Assembly (NCBI RefSeq): GCF_002532075.1
Contig: NZ_LYXE01000080.1
Coordinates: 16,576 to 80,575 of the forward strand
Source: Candidatus Chloroploca asiatica
GTDB lineage: Bacteria > Chloroflexota > Chloroflexia > Chloroflexales > Chloroflexaceae
Length of the DNA stretch: 64,000 nt
Direction: 5' to 3'
Of this stretch, positions 1 to 7,695 are shown one piece after another. The first letter of the stretch is position 1, and each line of letters opens with the position of its first letter. The notes below the pieces were generated by a model. That model saw only the letters and a program-made list of their open reading frames with translations, was not told where the DNA came from and made no database searches. The translations under genes were made by a program, and so were the position numbers.

Positions 1-1
1 G

Positions 2-601
2 ACCGAAACCGGGATGAACCTGACGAACCCGTATACGGGCGAGCGGCGTCCGGGAAGCGTGGGCGGCCCCTTCCCAGGGCAAGAGGCGCGCATTGTTGAG
101 GTGCAGAGTCGGCAACCGGTGCCGGCGGGCAAAATTGGCGAGATCCAGGTACGCGGCCCGCACGTCTTTGCCGGGTATTGGCGTAACCCAACGGCAACCG
201 CCGAAGTGCTGGCCGAGGATGGCTGGTTTAGCACCGGCGATCTGGGTCATTGCAGTAACGATGGCTACTATACGATCACCGGGCGCGCCAAAGAGTTGAT
301 CATCAGCGGGGGCTATAATATTTATCCGCGTGAGGTGGAAGAGGTGCTGCTCGATCACCCCGGAGTAGCCGAGTGTGCCGTCTTTGGGCTACCTGACGCG
401 ACCTTTGGCGAACAGGTGGTGGCGGCAGTTGTGCCACGTGATCCGGCGCATCCGCCGACTCAAGATGAACTCGAACACTTTTGCCGTGAACGGCTGGCGG
501 CTTACAAACGCCCCCGCCAGATCCGGCTTCTCGCCGCCTTGCCACGGAATGCGATGGGCAAAGTCCAGAAACATGTGCTCAAGCAAGAAAACGCAGGATA
601 A
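2..601 (+). CDS. Acyl-CoA (malonyl-CoA-type) synthetase, 3' part
   Basis: The C-terminal ~199 residues of an ANL-superfamily adenylate-forming enzyme; the 5' end lies outside the window. The frame opens with TETGMNLTNPY, the end of the A5 motif (YGMTET), then shows STGDLG (A7), the hinge GRAKELIISGGYNIYPREVEE (A8) and, near the end, NAMGKVQKH with the conserved catalytic lysine (A10). Family knowledge: such enzymes activate a carboxylate with ATP and transfer it to CoA in the cytoplasm. TETGMNxSNPxxGERRPGxVG is close to malonyl-CoA synthetases (MatB/ACSF3 type), so malonate or another short acid is a plausible substrate, but the N-terminal substrate pocket is not visible. The M23 peptidase gene starts 5 nt after the stop, so the two may be co-transcribed. 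Confidence 0.9.
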   Translation, partial: TETGMNLTNPYTGERRPGSVGGPFPGQEARIVEVQSRQPVPAGKIGEIQVRGPHVFAGYWRNPTATAEVLAEDGWFSTGDLGHCSNDGYYTITGRAKELIISGGYNIYPREVEEVLLDHPGVAECAVFGLPDATFGEQVVAAVVPRDPAHPPTQDELEHFCRERLAAYKRPRQIRLLAALPRNAMGKVQKHVLKQENAG

Positions 602-606
602 GGACA

Positions 607-2448
607 ATGAAACGTCTCGCTTCAGCCGCTTACACTCTGCCAGTCACCATCGGATTGGTGCTGACCGTTGGCCTGGTCGCCACGTTGCGTTTGCCTGGCG
701 ACCGTGCAACAATGAGTCGGGTTGCCGCAACCCAGGCGACCCAGTGCCTGCCAACGATACCAATTGATGATCCAGCGTGGGACGAACCGACCGCACGCCT
801 CTTTACGGCCAATGCACCACCCGCAACGAGCCTGGTCAATGTCACGTCCGCACCGGCACCGGCAGCGAGCGCAGCCACAACCAGTGCAACATCGGCCTAT
901 CCTGATACCCTGTTGCTCTACAGCAACGGCTGGTACGGCGAACCCCTGACCAGGGCGGCCCAAGAGCTTGGGCTTGAGTTGGCACCGGATCAATTGCAAA
1001 CGCTTGAACGAGCGGCGATGTTGCATGGCGTCAATACGCGTCTGTTGCTGGTGATGGCCGTGCTTGATCAGGCCGCACCGGCGCACGACGAAGCGGCGTG
1101 GCAGCGCTGGCTGGCGGTGCAAATTGCCCGTACACGGGCAGCGCTTGGGCCACATGCGAGCACGCATGTCCATCCTGGCGACTGTGATGCCGACCTAGTG
1201 GTACCCGCCAGCCATACAACCGAACTCGGGCTAGCCCTGCTGTTGAGCCCGCTGGCGCAGAATAGCAACATTGCACCGCTGCAAGAACGCTTTCTGACAC
1301 TCTATCGCGAACATTTTGGCGACCCGACGGTTGACGAATTTGTGCCGCAGCAGACCCGCGAGCCCTTCTTGATCCGCCCCTTCAACGTACCACTACTCTC
1401 GCGGGCCTACTACGACCACACCTACCCATCGGTTGACAACAACAAAAGCCCGAACGTCCCAGGGATGCTCGACTATCTAGGGCGCACGACGACGACGTAC
1501 GACACACACGATGGAGACGACTTTGGCATGCCAATTGGCACACCGATCATCGCGCCGGCGGGCGGCCTGCTCTACAACCGGCTCCCGAGCGGGGCCAGCG
1601 ACGGCGGCCTCGTGATTGTCACTGGGCAATACGAACTGGTGATCTGGCATATGAACGCGGTCTACATCGGCCAACCGGGCTCGCAGGTGGGCGTAGCCGT
1701 CACACAGGGGCAAACCATCGGACTGAGTGGCACCGCCGGCGGGCTCCCGCACATCCACTTTGAAGTCCGCTACGGTGGGCGCCAAACAAACCCAATGGGC
1801 TGGTACGGAGGGGGTCCCGATCCGTGCCCGCTCGGGCCTGGGCCTGGCGGAGCGTACAAAGGCTGCGTCGCAAGTGTCTGGCTCTGGCTTGACCAAGAGC
1901 CACCGGGGGTATCGGCGCCGACCGCGACGCCATCGCCAACGAGAACCCCAGCGCCGACAATGACTGCCGAGCCATCACCAACGGCGACCTCCTCACCAAC
2001 GGCGACACTTGAGCCATCGCCGACACCTTCGCCGACAGCAACGCCAGAGCCGGTGGTGCAACCGATGCTTACATTGAGTGCCAACGGAGTTACGCCGGGT
2101 AGCGAGATTCTGGTTCAGGGAACCAACTTCGAGCCATACAGCGAACTATGGCTCAGCATCAACGGCAGCGACCTAGGCATCGTCGCCAGCCTGGGCGGCG
2201 GCGAAGTCGAACTGATCCTTGTCACCGACCCGAGTGCGCCTGAAGGTTACTACCGCGTTGAAGTACGAGCGAGCGGGATAGTGAGTGGGGAAACCGGAGC
2301 GGCGCAGGCGCGGGCGATCTACAAACTGAACAGCAATGGAGCAACACACAGTGTCGGCCCAGGGGCGATCATCCGCTTCGCCGTACCACCCGACATTGTG
2401 CCCTACACGCACGAACCGTTTACCTGGATGCCGTTGATCCGGCGGTAG
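607..2448 (+). CDS. Secreted M23 family metallopeptidase
   Basis: 613 residues. A signal/anchor segment lies at about residues 10-28, followed by a low-complexity Ala/Thr region. The LytM/M23 zinc domain spans about 285-400: H301-D-G-D-D305 fits the HxGxD ligand pair, HM in VIWHMN matches the structural HL position, and H382-I-H384 is the HxH motif. M23 enzymes cleave peptide cross-links of cell walls or similar peptides outside the membrane. A Thr/Pro/Ser linker (about 435-485) leads to a C-terminal IPT/TIG-like beta domain (about 490-590). The protein ends in TWMPLIRR, a tail resembling those of two other secreted proteins here. ATG start 5 nt after the acyl-CoA ligase stop, with AGGA upstream. 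Family is firm; the physiological substrate is not known. Confidence 0.88.
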   Translation: MKRLASAAYTLPVTIGLVLTVGLVATLRLPGDRATMSRVAATQATQCLPTIPIDDPAWDEPTARLFTANAPPATSLVNVTSAPAPAASAATTSATSAYPDTLLLYSNGWYGEPLTRAAQELGLELAPDQLQTLERAAMLHGVNTRLLLVMAVLDQAAPAHDEAAWQRWLAVQIARTRAALGPHASTHVHPGDCDADLVVPASHTTELGLALLLSPLAQNSNIAPLQERFLTLYREHFGDPTVDEFVPQQTREPFLIRPFNVPLLSRAYYDHTYPSVDNNKSPNVPGMLDYLGRTTTTYDTHDGDDFGMPIGTPIIAPAGGLLYNRLPSGASDGGLVIVTGQYELVIWHMNAVYIGQPGSQVGVAVTQGQTIGLSGTAGGLPHIHFEVRYGGRQTNPMGWYGGGPDPCPLGPGPGGAYKGCVASVWLWLDQEPPGVSAPTATPSPTRTPAPTMTAEPSPTATSSPTATLEPSPTPSPTATPEPVVQPMLTLSANGVTPGSEILVQGTNFEPYSELWLSINGSDLGIVASLGGGEVELILVTDPSAPEGYYRVEVRASGIVSGETGAAQARAIYKLNSNGATHSVGPGAIIRFAVPPDIVPYTHEPFTWMPLIRR

Positions 2449-2479
2449 GCGCAAGAGTTTGCAACAAAGGTTGAGCTGT

Positions 2480-2517
2480 ATTGACGCAAAGGCGCGAAGG
2501 TGCGAAGGTGCGAAGGT
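2480..2517. repeat. Degenerate TTGACGCAAAGG-type repeat
   Basis: One TTGACGCAAAGGCGCGAAGG-like block followed by GTGCGAAG copies. It fills most of the gap between the M23 gene and the channel gene. Related blocks recur at 3187, 4219, 6679, 26391, 37530 and 58936. Confidence 0.8.
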
Positions 2518-2555
2518 TGGTATTCTGCAAGCGTACTTGGGGATAAGGAGATCCT

Positions 2556-3161
2556 GTGCTGCTCTACTACCTGGACTTGATCGGCGTGGCGGTCTTTGCG
2601 GCAAGTGGTGTGCTGGCGGCGCGTGATCGTCAACTCGATATCTTTGGGATGATCATTGTGGCAACCCTGACCGCGATTGGGGGCGGCACCATCCGCGATC
2701 TCCTGCTCAACCGCCATCCCATCTTCTGGATCGTTGATACGTGGTACCTCACCACAATTATCGGGGCGGCTCTCGTGACGATCCTCTATGTATGGTGGCG
2801 ACCAGCCCCCGGGTTCATGTTCCTGGTTGCCGATGCGCTCGGACTAGCCCTGTTTGCGATGTCGGGGGCCACCTTGGCCTTTGCGGCAAACTACGCCCCG
2901 ATCATCGTAGTTATCATGGGCACGATGACCGGCGTAGCTGGCGGTGTTTTGCGCGATGTCATCACGGCGCACGTGCCCCTGATCTTGCAACGCGAGATCT
3001 ACGCAACGGCGGCAATCAGTGGCATTGTGCTCTACCTGGTACTCGACTACTTTGCCGTAACGCACGACATCGCCTTCTGGTCGGGCTTTGGCCTGATCGT
3101 CGCCTTGCGCGTGCTCGCGATGCGGGGCAATATCCATTTGCCGGTCGTACGGGTAGCGTAG
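2556..3161 (+). CDS. UPF0126/TRIC-type membrane protein
   Basis: 201 residues from a GTG start, chosen because ATAAGGAG sits 5 nt upstream. The protein is almost wholly hydrophobic and shows the internal duplication of the UPF0126 (trimeric intracellular cation channel-like, YicG) family: two halves of three helices each, with GGGTIRD (about residue 47-53) and GVAGGVLRD (about 129-137) as the paired glycine/Arg-Asp motifs, and a seventh helix at the end. Bacterial homologues form trimeric, monovalent-cation-permeable channels in the inner membrane; some UPF0126 members may act in glycine transport. No partner gene is evident; it stands alone between repeat blocks. Confidence 0.88.
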   Translation: MLLYYLDLIGVAVFAASGVLAARDRQLDIFGMIIVATLTAIGGGTIRDLLLNRHPIFWIVDTWYLTTIIGAALVTILYVWWRPAPGFMFLVADALGLALFAMSGATLAFAANYAPIIVVIMGTMTGVAGGVLRDVITAHVPLILQREIYATAAISGIVLYLVLDYFAVTHDIAFWSGFGLIVALRVLAMRGNIHLPVVRVA

Positions 3162-3186
3162 GGGCACGAGCACGGTCGCCCCGTAG

Positions 3187-3276
3187 TGACGCAAAGGCGC
3201 AAAGGCGCGCAGCGGCGCGCAGCGGCGCATACAGTCCACCAAACCTTTGCGCCTTCGCGCCTTTGCGTCAAACAAC
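3187..3276. terminator. Repeat-derived inverted repeat between convergent genes
   Basis: TGACGCAAAGGCGCAAAGGCG and CCTTTGCGCCTTCGCGCCTTTGCGTCA face each other across a short GCGCAGCG spacer. The pair is made of two oppositely oriented copies of the dispersed repeat and lies between two convergent genes, so it could fold on both transcripts. No T-run follows; a terminator role is inference. Confidence 0.55.
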
Positions 3277-3286
3277 CCGTCTAATA

Positions 3287-4108
3287 TCAGGCCAGAGGCC
3301 GCCAGGCCGTAATCGTCATGCTCGTCACGCGGCCCTCAAGCAGCGGCAGAACCTCGTCGGGCAACCCGACGAGCATTTCGGACCCCTGGGCGCGCAGGTC
3401 GTCGAGCGTGTAACGCTGGGTCACGAGCAGATCAACGCGCTCGAAGCCAGCCTCGGTCAGCATCGTATGATACTCGTTGCGCGTCAGGGCACCGGCGAAA
3501 CAGGCGGCCCAACTCAACGCGGCGCGTAGTTGCGCTTCGCTGACCGGCAGATCGGCGAGATCGCCGTCAAAGACAATATCTGAGACCGAGAAGCGGCCAC
3601 CTGGCTTGAGTACCCGGAACGCCTCCTGGAAGACGAGGCTCTTGTCGGGAACAAGATTGATCACGCAGTTCGAGATGATTACGTCAACCGAGTGATCCGG
3701 CAACGGGATCGCCTCAATATCACCCTTGAGGAAGTCTACATTGGTCGCGCCAGCTTTGGACGCATTGGCCCGCGCCGTTTCGAGCATCGCATCGGTCATA
3801 TCCAGACCATAGGCAAAACCCGTCGGCCCGACACGCTGCGCCGCGAGCAACACCTCGAGGCCACCGCCAGAACCCAGGTCAAGCACGACCTCACCGGGGG
3901 CCAGGCTTGCCAGCGCCAGCGGATTGCCACAGCCAAACGATGTCGTCACCACACCCTCGGGCAATGAGGCCAGTGTCTCGGCCCCGTGGAGCAAAATCTC
4001 CGTACTCGTCTCGCCGCCACAACAACTTGAACCGGCACGGATCGCCTTGCCATAGTGGGCCTGGACTGCGGCCTTGACTGCCATCGGATCTTGTACGGAC
4101 TGCGTCAT
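3287..4108 (-). CDS. arsM: Arsenite S-adenosylmethionine methyltransferase
   Basis: 273 residues from the ATG at 4108; that start is preferred over the ATG 18 nt upstream because GAGGAGGAAG lies just before it, and the upstream codons would only read the Shine-Dalgarno as glutamates. Methyltransferase motif I is VLDLGSGGG, followed by GLDMTDAM and GDIEAIPLPD; ISNCVINL and the post-motif AACFAGAL region fit ArsM. Cysteines occur in SSCCGG, FGCGNP, SNCVIN and AACFAG, in line with the conserved As(III)-binding Cys of the family. ArsM methylates arsenite using SAM to volatile or less retained species in the cytoplasm. It lies downstream of arsR and has its own candidate ArsR operator just upstream. 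Confidence 0.93.
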   Translation of the reverse strand: MTQSVQDPMAVKAAVQAHYGKAIRAGSSCCGGETSTEILLHGAETLASLPEGVVTTSFGCGNPLALASLAPGEVVLDLGSGGGLEVLLAAQRVGPTGFAYGLDMTDAMLETARANASKAGATNVDFLKGDIEAIPLPDHSVDVIISNCVINLVPDKSLVFQEAFRVLKPGGRFSVSDIVFDGDLADLPVSEAQLRAALSWAACFAGALTRNEYHTMLTEAGFERVDLLVTQRYTLDDLRAQGSEMLVGLPDEVLPLLEGRVTSMTITAWRPLA

Positions 4109-4121
4109 CTCTTCCTCCTCA

Positions 4122-4143
4122 TACATTGATAAACTTCGATATA
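4122..4143. promoter_or_regulatory. Candidate ArsR operator upstream of arsM
   Basis: TACATTGA, six bases, TCGATATA. It lies 14-35 nt before the arsM start and matches 14 of 16 arm positions of the perfect palindrome at 4671-4692. The TTGA-N6-TCAA core fits known ArsR/SmtB sites. Binding is inferred from this match. Confidence 0.6.
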
Positions 4144-4218
4144 TAACCGATAAAAAACCCTGCCAACCCGATTGCTTCGCAGGAAGCGAGCCAGGCGCTA
4201 CCTTGCAGGAGACCCCTA

Positions 4219-4246
4219 TTGACGCAAAGGCGCAGAGGCGCGAAGG
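4219..4246. repeat. TTGACGCAAAGG-type repeat between arsR and arsM
   Basis: A single degenerate copy of the dispersed repeat in the 168-nt gap between the two ars genes. Confidence 0.75.
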
Positions 4247-4276
4247 TTTGCGGGATCTGCATGCGCCGCGTTGCGC

Positions 4277-4615
4277 CTACCCAAGAAACGCGAACTGGGC
4301 CATAACACGCTCGCGCATCGTCTGCACGGCGTCACAGCAGATCGAATAATAGATCCAGAGCCCCTGGCGTTCGGCGGTAATCAGCCCTGCTTCACGGAGA
4401 ATTTTGAGATGATGGGAAACCGTGGGCTGCTTGACCGGGAGCGCCGCTTCGAGATCGCAGACACAGACCTGGCCCTGGTATTGCGCCAGCAGATCAAGGA
4501 TCTGCAGCCTGATTGGATGGGCCAGGATCGCAAGATCATTGCTGATCCGCCTGGCCTCGGCAGCATCAAGGCGTGGGGCAAGCTTGGGAAGACAACAACC
4601 AGCACGTTCAGCCAC
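4277..4615 (-). CDS. arsR: ArsR/SmtB family metalloregulator
   Basis: 112 residues, the usual length. A winged HTH runs from about residue 22 to 95, with recognition helix around KQPTVSHHLKILREAG. The classic alpha-3 thiol site CVCDL is present as C51-V-C53-D-L. In addition there are vicinal cysteines C7-C8 at the N-terminus and C93-C94 near the C-terminus, so the protein carries three thiol pairs. ArsR represses its operon and leaves DNA when As(III) or Sb(III) binds. A 22-bp palindrome sits 56-77 nt upstream of its start and a near copy sits before arsM, so it probably controls both. GAGGAGGAGC lies immediately before the ATG. Confidence 0.93.
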   Translation of the reverse strand: MAERAGCCLPKLAPRLDAAEARRISNDLAILAHPIRLQILDLLAQYQGQVCVCDLEAALPVKQPTVSHHLKILREAGLITAERQGLWIYYSICCDAVQTMRERVMAQFAFLG

Positions 4616-4670
4616 CGTAGCTCCTCCTCTTCTCGGGCAGGACAGTCAGGGTTACGTGCAGGATAGCATA

Positions 4671-4692
4671 TATATTGAAGGTTGTCAATATA
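4671..4692. promoter_or_regulatory. Candidate ArsR operator upstream of arsR
   Basis: A perfect palindrome: TATATTGA, AGGTTG, TCAATATA. This AT-rich site stands between arsR and the very GC-rich repeat block. It is the best ArsR-type site in the window. Confidence 0.65.
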
Positions 4693-4693
4693 C

Positions 4694-5064
4694 AGCAGGG
4701 GCACGGGCAAGCCGTGCCCGTACGGGGGGCGTGGCGCGGGGGGCACGGCAGGGGCACGGGCAAGCCGTGCCCGTACGGGGGGCGTGGCGCGGGCACGGCA
4801 TCGCGGGGGCACGGCATCGCGGCGCGGCGGCGCGGCGGCGGTAGGGGCACGGCGCCGCCGTGCCCGTACGGGGGGCGTGGCGCGGGGGGCACGGCGGGGG
4901 GGCACGGCGCCGCCGTGCCCGTACGGCGGCGCGGCGCGGGCACGGCATCGCGGGGGCACGGCATCGCGGCGCGGCGGCGGTAGGGGCACGGCTTGCCCGT
5001 GCCCGTACGGGGGCGCGGCGGCGCGGCGCGGCGGCACGGCACGGGCACGGCGCCGCTGCGCCCT
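4694..5064. repeat. GC-rich palindromic repeat block
   Basis: About 370 nt built from overlapping units such as GGGGCACGGGCAAGCCGTGC, GGGGCACGGCGCCGCCGTGC, CCGTACGGGGGGCGTGGCGC and CACGGCATCGCGG. Units are self-complementary and separated by GGGGGCGTGGCGCGG spacers. Long open frames in all directions here are artefacts of the composition. It abuts the 3' end of the small lipase-operon gene. Confidence 0.85.
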
Positions 5065-5375
5065 TAATCAATGCGGCGGCGATCCGGCCACGCCGAAGGC
5101 GTGCGATCTGCAGGCTGATCCAACACCGTAAGCGCACCACGTGTAAGCGCCTGATTGACGGTCAGGATCGTCTGGTAGACCTGGCACGTAATGGTAGACT
5201 GGATCTGCTCGACGACACGCACAGGTCCAGCGAGCGGGCCAAGCAAGGCAAAGGGTGCATAGACCTGGCGGACGATCGTCTGGTGCGCGTCGGCAATCCG
5301 AGTCACGGTCACGTCGACAGCATCGGTAGCAAGTTCGACGGCACCACGTAGTTGATGAAGCGTATCCGGTTGCAT
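5064..5375 (-). CDS. Small protein resembling the N-terminal domain of lipases
   Basis: 103 residues; the ATG directly follows the TAG of the upstream lipase gene, and AAGGAG precedes it, so translation is probably coupled. The stretch LRGAVELATDAVDVTVTRI and PVRVVEQIQSTITCQVYQTI resembles, as I recall, a helical region that precedes the alpha/beta-hydrolase domain in longer lipase/esterase proteins of other phyla. Here it is a separate downstream gene. The last residues (about 88-103) run into the GC-rich repeat and may be a drifted C-terminus. No catalytic motif. Function unknown; an accessory or membrane-contact role for the lipase is inference. Confidence 0.6.
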   Translation of the reverse strand: MQPDTLHQLRGAVELATDAVDVTVTRIADAHQTIVRQVYAPFALLGPLAGPVRVVEQIQSTITCQVYQTILTVNQALTRGALTVLDQPADRTPSAWPDRRRID

Positions 5376-6374
5376 CTAGGCACTCCTTTCGTGAGTTGCA
5401 CACCACTGGTAGATCTGTTGGTACACCATCGGGTCACAGGCCAGTTGGAGGTGATCGGTCTGCGGGAAACAGGCAAGCTGGTTCGGCAAAATAGGATAAA
5501 GATCCGACTTCTTGGGCGACATGGGTGGGATAGAGGGCACCACTACCAATCCATCGCCAAGCAAGAGCGACACCAGATGCTCGGGGTCACTTGCGAGCGT
5601 CCCATAGATCAGATAGTGCTGCACACTGCTAATCCAGGGCAGCGTCTGGTGTGGCGGAGCATCGAAATGAGCATGTGCATGAGGCCTTGGGGCAGCACGT
5701 AGCTCCTTGATACCCTGACTACGGACATTGAAGACATCACCAATGAGTCTGGTGATCGGATGGGGCACCGCACAGAGCACTTGCGCGGCGACATCACTCA
5801 GCCAGGCCAGTGGGGCGCCCTCGTGGGGGCTGCCGAGATAGAAAGCTTTGCGCACATGCTGTACCCAGGCATGATGGTGCTGAGTGCCAACATAACAGGC
5901 GTGTCGAATCACCAGACCACCCATGCTATGCCCAATGAGCACAAGCTCCTCGATCGGCACAGGATAGACTTCCAGCAGGGCCGTCAGCAACGCAGCGAGC
6001 GACTGACCATTGCGAGCGATCGACAACCCGGTATTGTAGCGCACGAAGAGCGGGGTAAAGCCAAGATCAGCGGCAAGCTCAGCTCCATATGACGTTTCGC
6101 GTTCAAGGCCTGAGGAGTCACGATACGACCAACTGCCTTCATTGCAGCCAAGGCCATGCACCAGCAGACACACCTTCGGCGTAGGGCGAGGATAAGCCTG
6201 CAGGAAGGCCTCACGGGTCATAGGGAGAGGACGATGCTCGGCATACAGCGCCATATCAATGCCGAGACCATTTTGGCGGGCAACGAGATAGTCACCAACC
6301 GCACCATTCACAATGCTCTGAGCCCATACCGTCCACGGTATAGCCGACGTCGACGCACAGCGATAATCAGACAA
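5376..6374 (-). CDS. Alpha/beta-hydrolase, PGAP1-like lipase/esterase
   Basis: 332 residues from a TTG start at 6374 with GGAGAG upstream; a later ATG (residue 41) would cut the VNGAVGDYL region that is typical of the family. The fold is clear: oxyanion-hole LLVHGLG (about 71-77), nucleophile elbow GHSMGGL with Ser150, then GDGLVVVPS (probable catalytic Asp) and TDHLQL (probable catalytic His) near the C-terminus. Such enzymes cleave acyl esters, typically lipids; no secretion signal is visible, so it is probably cytoplasmic or membrane-associated. The next gene follows immediately and encodes what looks like this family's usual N-terminal domain. Confidence 0.82.
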   Translation of the reverse strand: MSDYRCASTSAIPWTVWAQSIVNGAVGDYLVARQNGLGIDMALYAEHRPLPMTREAFLQAYPRPTPKVCLLVHGLGCNEGSWSYRDSSGLERETSYGAELAADLGFTPLFVRYNTGLSIARNGQSLAALLTALLEVYPVPIEELVLIGHSMGGLVIRHACYVGTQHHHAWVQHVRKAFYLGSPHEGAPLAWLSDVAAQVLCAVPHPITRLIGDVFNVRSQGIKELRAAPRPHAHAHFDAPPHQTLPWISSVQHYLIYGTLASDPEHLVSLLLGDGLVVVPSIPPMSPKKSDLYPILPNQLACFPQTDHLQLACDPMVYQQIYQWCATHERSA

Positions 6375-6701
6375 TGGGGCTCTCCACAGACGTTAGGTAA
6401 GGTACACTTGGTGTATCGTACCACAGATTGCACGCCCCGTACGCATGAGCAAAAGATTTAGGGGATAGAAAGCAGGAAAGAGGCTGCGCGCACCAGGCGC
6501 AGCTTTGTCCAGTAGCTTCAAGTTTGATAGCTCAAACCCTTCAGAAATGAATCCGCTCGATCAGACCACACAAGGTCTGGCAGACCTTGTGTGAGAGACC
6601 GCCCCCCCATGGGTAGGCGCGCCGTAACGAAAGACCAAGGAGGGTTCTCAACGCGGTGAGGTCTAGTCGTCAGATCGTTTGACGCAAAGGTGCAAAGGTT
6701 T
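6375..6701. other. Intergenic region with hairpin and repeat
   Basis: 327 nt without a gene. It holds divergent 5' regions of the lipase and the M50 gene, a 12-bp perfect hairpin at 6567-6593, a purine-rich stretch, and a TTGACGCAAAGG copy at 6679-6700 that supplies the AAAGG before the next ATG. No further coding signal seen. Confidence 0.6.
6567..6593. terminator. Perfect 12-bp hairpin
   Basis: CACACAAGGTCT, loop GGC, AGACCTTGTGTG. No T-run; it lies in the 5' region of divergent genes, so it may be a mobile palindrome or regulatory hairpin rather than a terminator. A related GGTCT/AGACC palindrome occurs at 9795-9837. Confidence 0.5.
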
Positions 6702-7403
6702 ATGGTGCTTGACGCGATCATGACAACCTGGAGCCAGCCCGAGGTACTGGCCCTCGCCGGGCTCAGCCTGTTGTTGGCGGTGTTCTGGCGCGTGCCGATC
6801 TTTGGCTGGCTCTTGTATCCGTTGCGCCTCCTCGATACCTTTGTCCACGAGATGAGCCACGGGATGGCGGCGATCATGACGGGTGGGCGCTTCGAGCGTT
6901 TTGTCGTCTACCCAAATCGCGAGGGGTTGGCGCATATTCGTGGCGGCAACCGTTTTGTGGTGGTGAGTGCCGGCTATCTTGGCCCTGCGTTGCTCGGTGG
7001 GGCGTTGATCTTGCTTTCAGCGACAGAGCTTGCTGAACAGACGATCTTGATCGGCCTTGGGCTCGGATTGGCGCTGCTCTGTCTGCGTTTTGTGCGCAAC
7101 CTCTTTGGTTTTGTCGCCGGCTTGCTCCTTGCAGCAAGCCTCGTTGCCGCAGGATGGTACCTGCCGCCCCAACCAGCCTCGTGGCTCTTTCTCTTGCTGA
7201 TGATGCACCTACCCCTGACCTCGGCCAATAGCCTTGTTGACCTGATGCGGTTATCGGTGCGACGTTCGCAACGCGAGCAACGTACCGACGCCGAGGTGCT
7301 TGCCGCGATGACGCATATCCCTGCGCTTGTCTGGGCCTTGTTCTGGTTTGTGCTTGCACTCGCCATTGTCGTCGTCACCGTGACCGTTGCATGGTCAGTT
7401 TGA
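6702..7403 (+). CDS. M50B-like membrane metallopeptidase
   Basis: About 233 residues from the ATG at 6702, chosen for AAAGG three bases upstream. After a first helix, FVHEMSHGMAAIMTGG contains the HExxH zinc motif in a hydrophobic segment, as in peptidase M50B-like proteins. Several further membrane helices follow (about residues 85-150 and 205-233). M50 enzymes cleave substrates within or next to the membrane, but this compact branch has no known substrate. The second conserved Asp motif of site-2 proteases is not obvious to me. No operon partner. Confidence 0.75.
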   Translation: MVLDAIMTTWSQPEVLALAGLSLLLAVFWRVPIFGWLLYPLRLLDTFVHEMSHGMAAIMTGGRFERFVVYPNREGLAHIRGGNRFVVVSAGYLGPALLGGALILLSATELAEQTILIGLGLGLALLCLRFVRNLFGFVAGLLLAASLVAAGWYLPPQPASWLFLLLMMHLPLTSANSLVDLMRLSVRRSQREQRTDAEVLAAMTHIPALVWALFWFVLALAIVVVTVTVAWSV

Positions 7404-7471
7404 ACGCGGACAGAAAATCTGTTCGTTGCCACAAAAGAACGCAAAGGAACACAAAAAAGAGGGCCTCCCGC

Positions 7472-7553
7472 TGACTGACACCACCTTGCTCCGCCTGCGC
7501 GCCCACGACGACAAAGCCGCCGCTCTCGCTGCGGCCATTGATGCGCTGCGCAG
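7472..7553 (+). pseudogene. Remnant of DNA methylase gene start (upstream copy)
   Basis: 82 nt matching 8889-8970 with three mismatches. It encodes the same TDTTLLxLxxHDDKAAALAA peptide but with CTG in place of ATG, and breaks off at CGCAG. Together with the copy after fic it forms a direct repeat around that gene. Confidence 0.75.
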
Positions 7554-7644
7554 ATGAGCAGACCATAGTGTGATGCGCTGAGATATACGACCCTGACGAA
7601 CATCTTGTTTTACGAAATCGTCATGTAGTAAAATAAGATAGCTC

Positions 7645-7659
7645 AGAGAACAATTCTCT
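7645..7659. promoter_or_regulatory. Inverted repeat upstream of fic
   Basis: AGAGAA-CAA-TTCTCT, in an AT-rich 140-nt stretch (7554-7695) that also holds TTTTAC-N14-GTAAAA at about 7609-7634. These are candidate operators for the fic gene; no regulator can be named. Confidence 0.35.
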
Positions 7660-7695
7660 TATTGTCGACGAATATATACGCTGCGGATACAATAA

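Noticed and set aside
4381..5351. Several long Pro/Arg/Gly frames across the GC-rich block
   Set aside because: Open in all frames because stop codons are rare in the repeat; low-complexity products.
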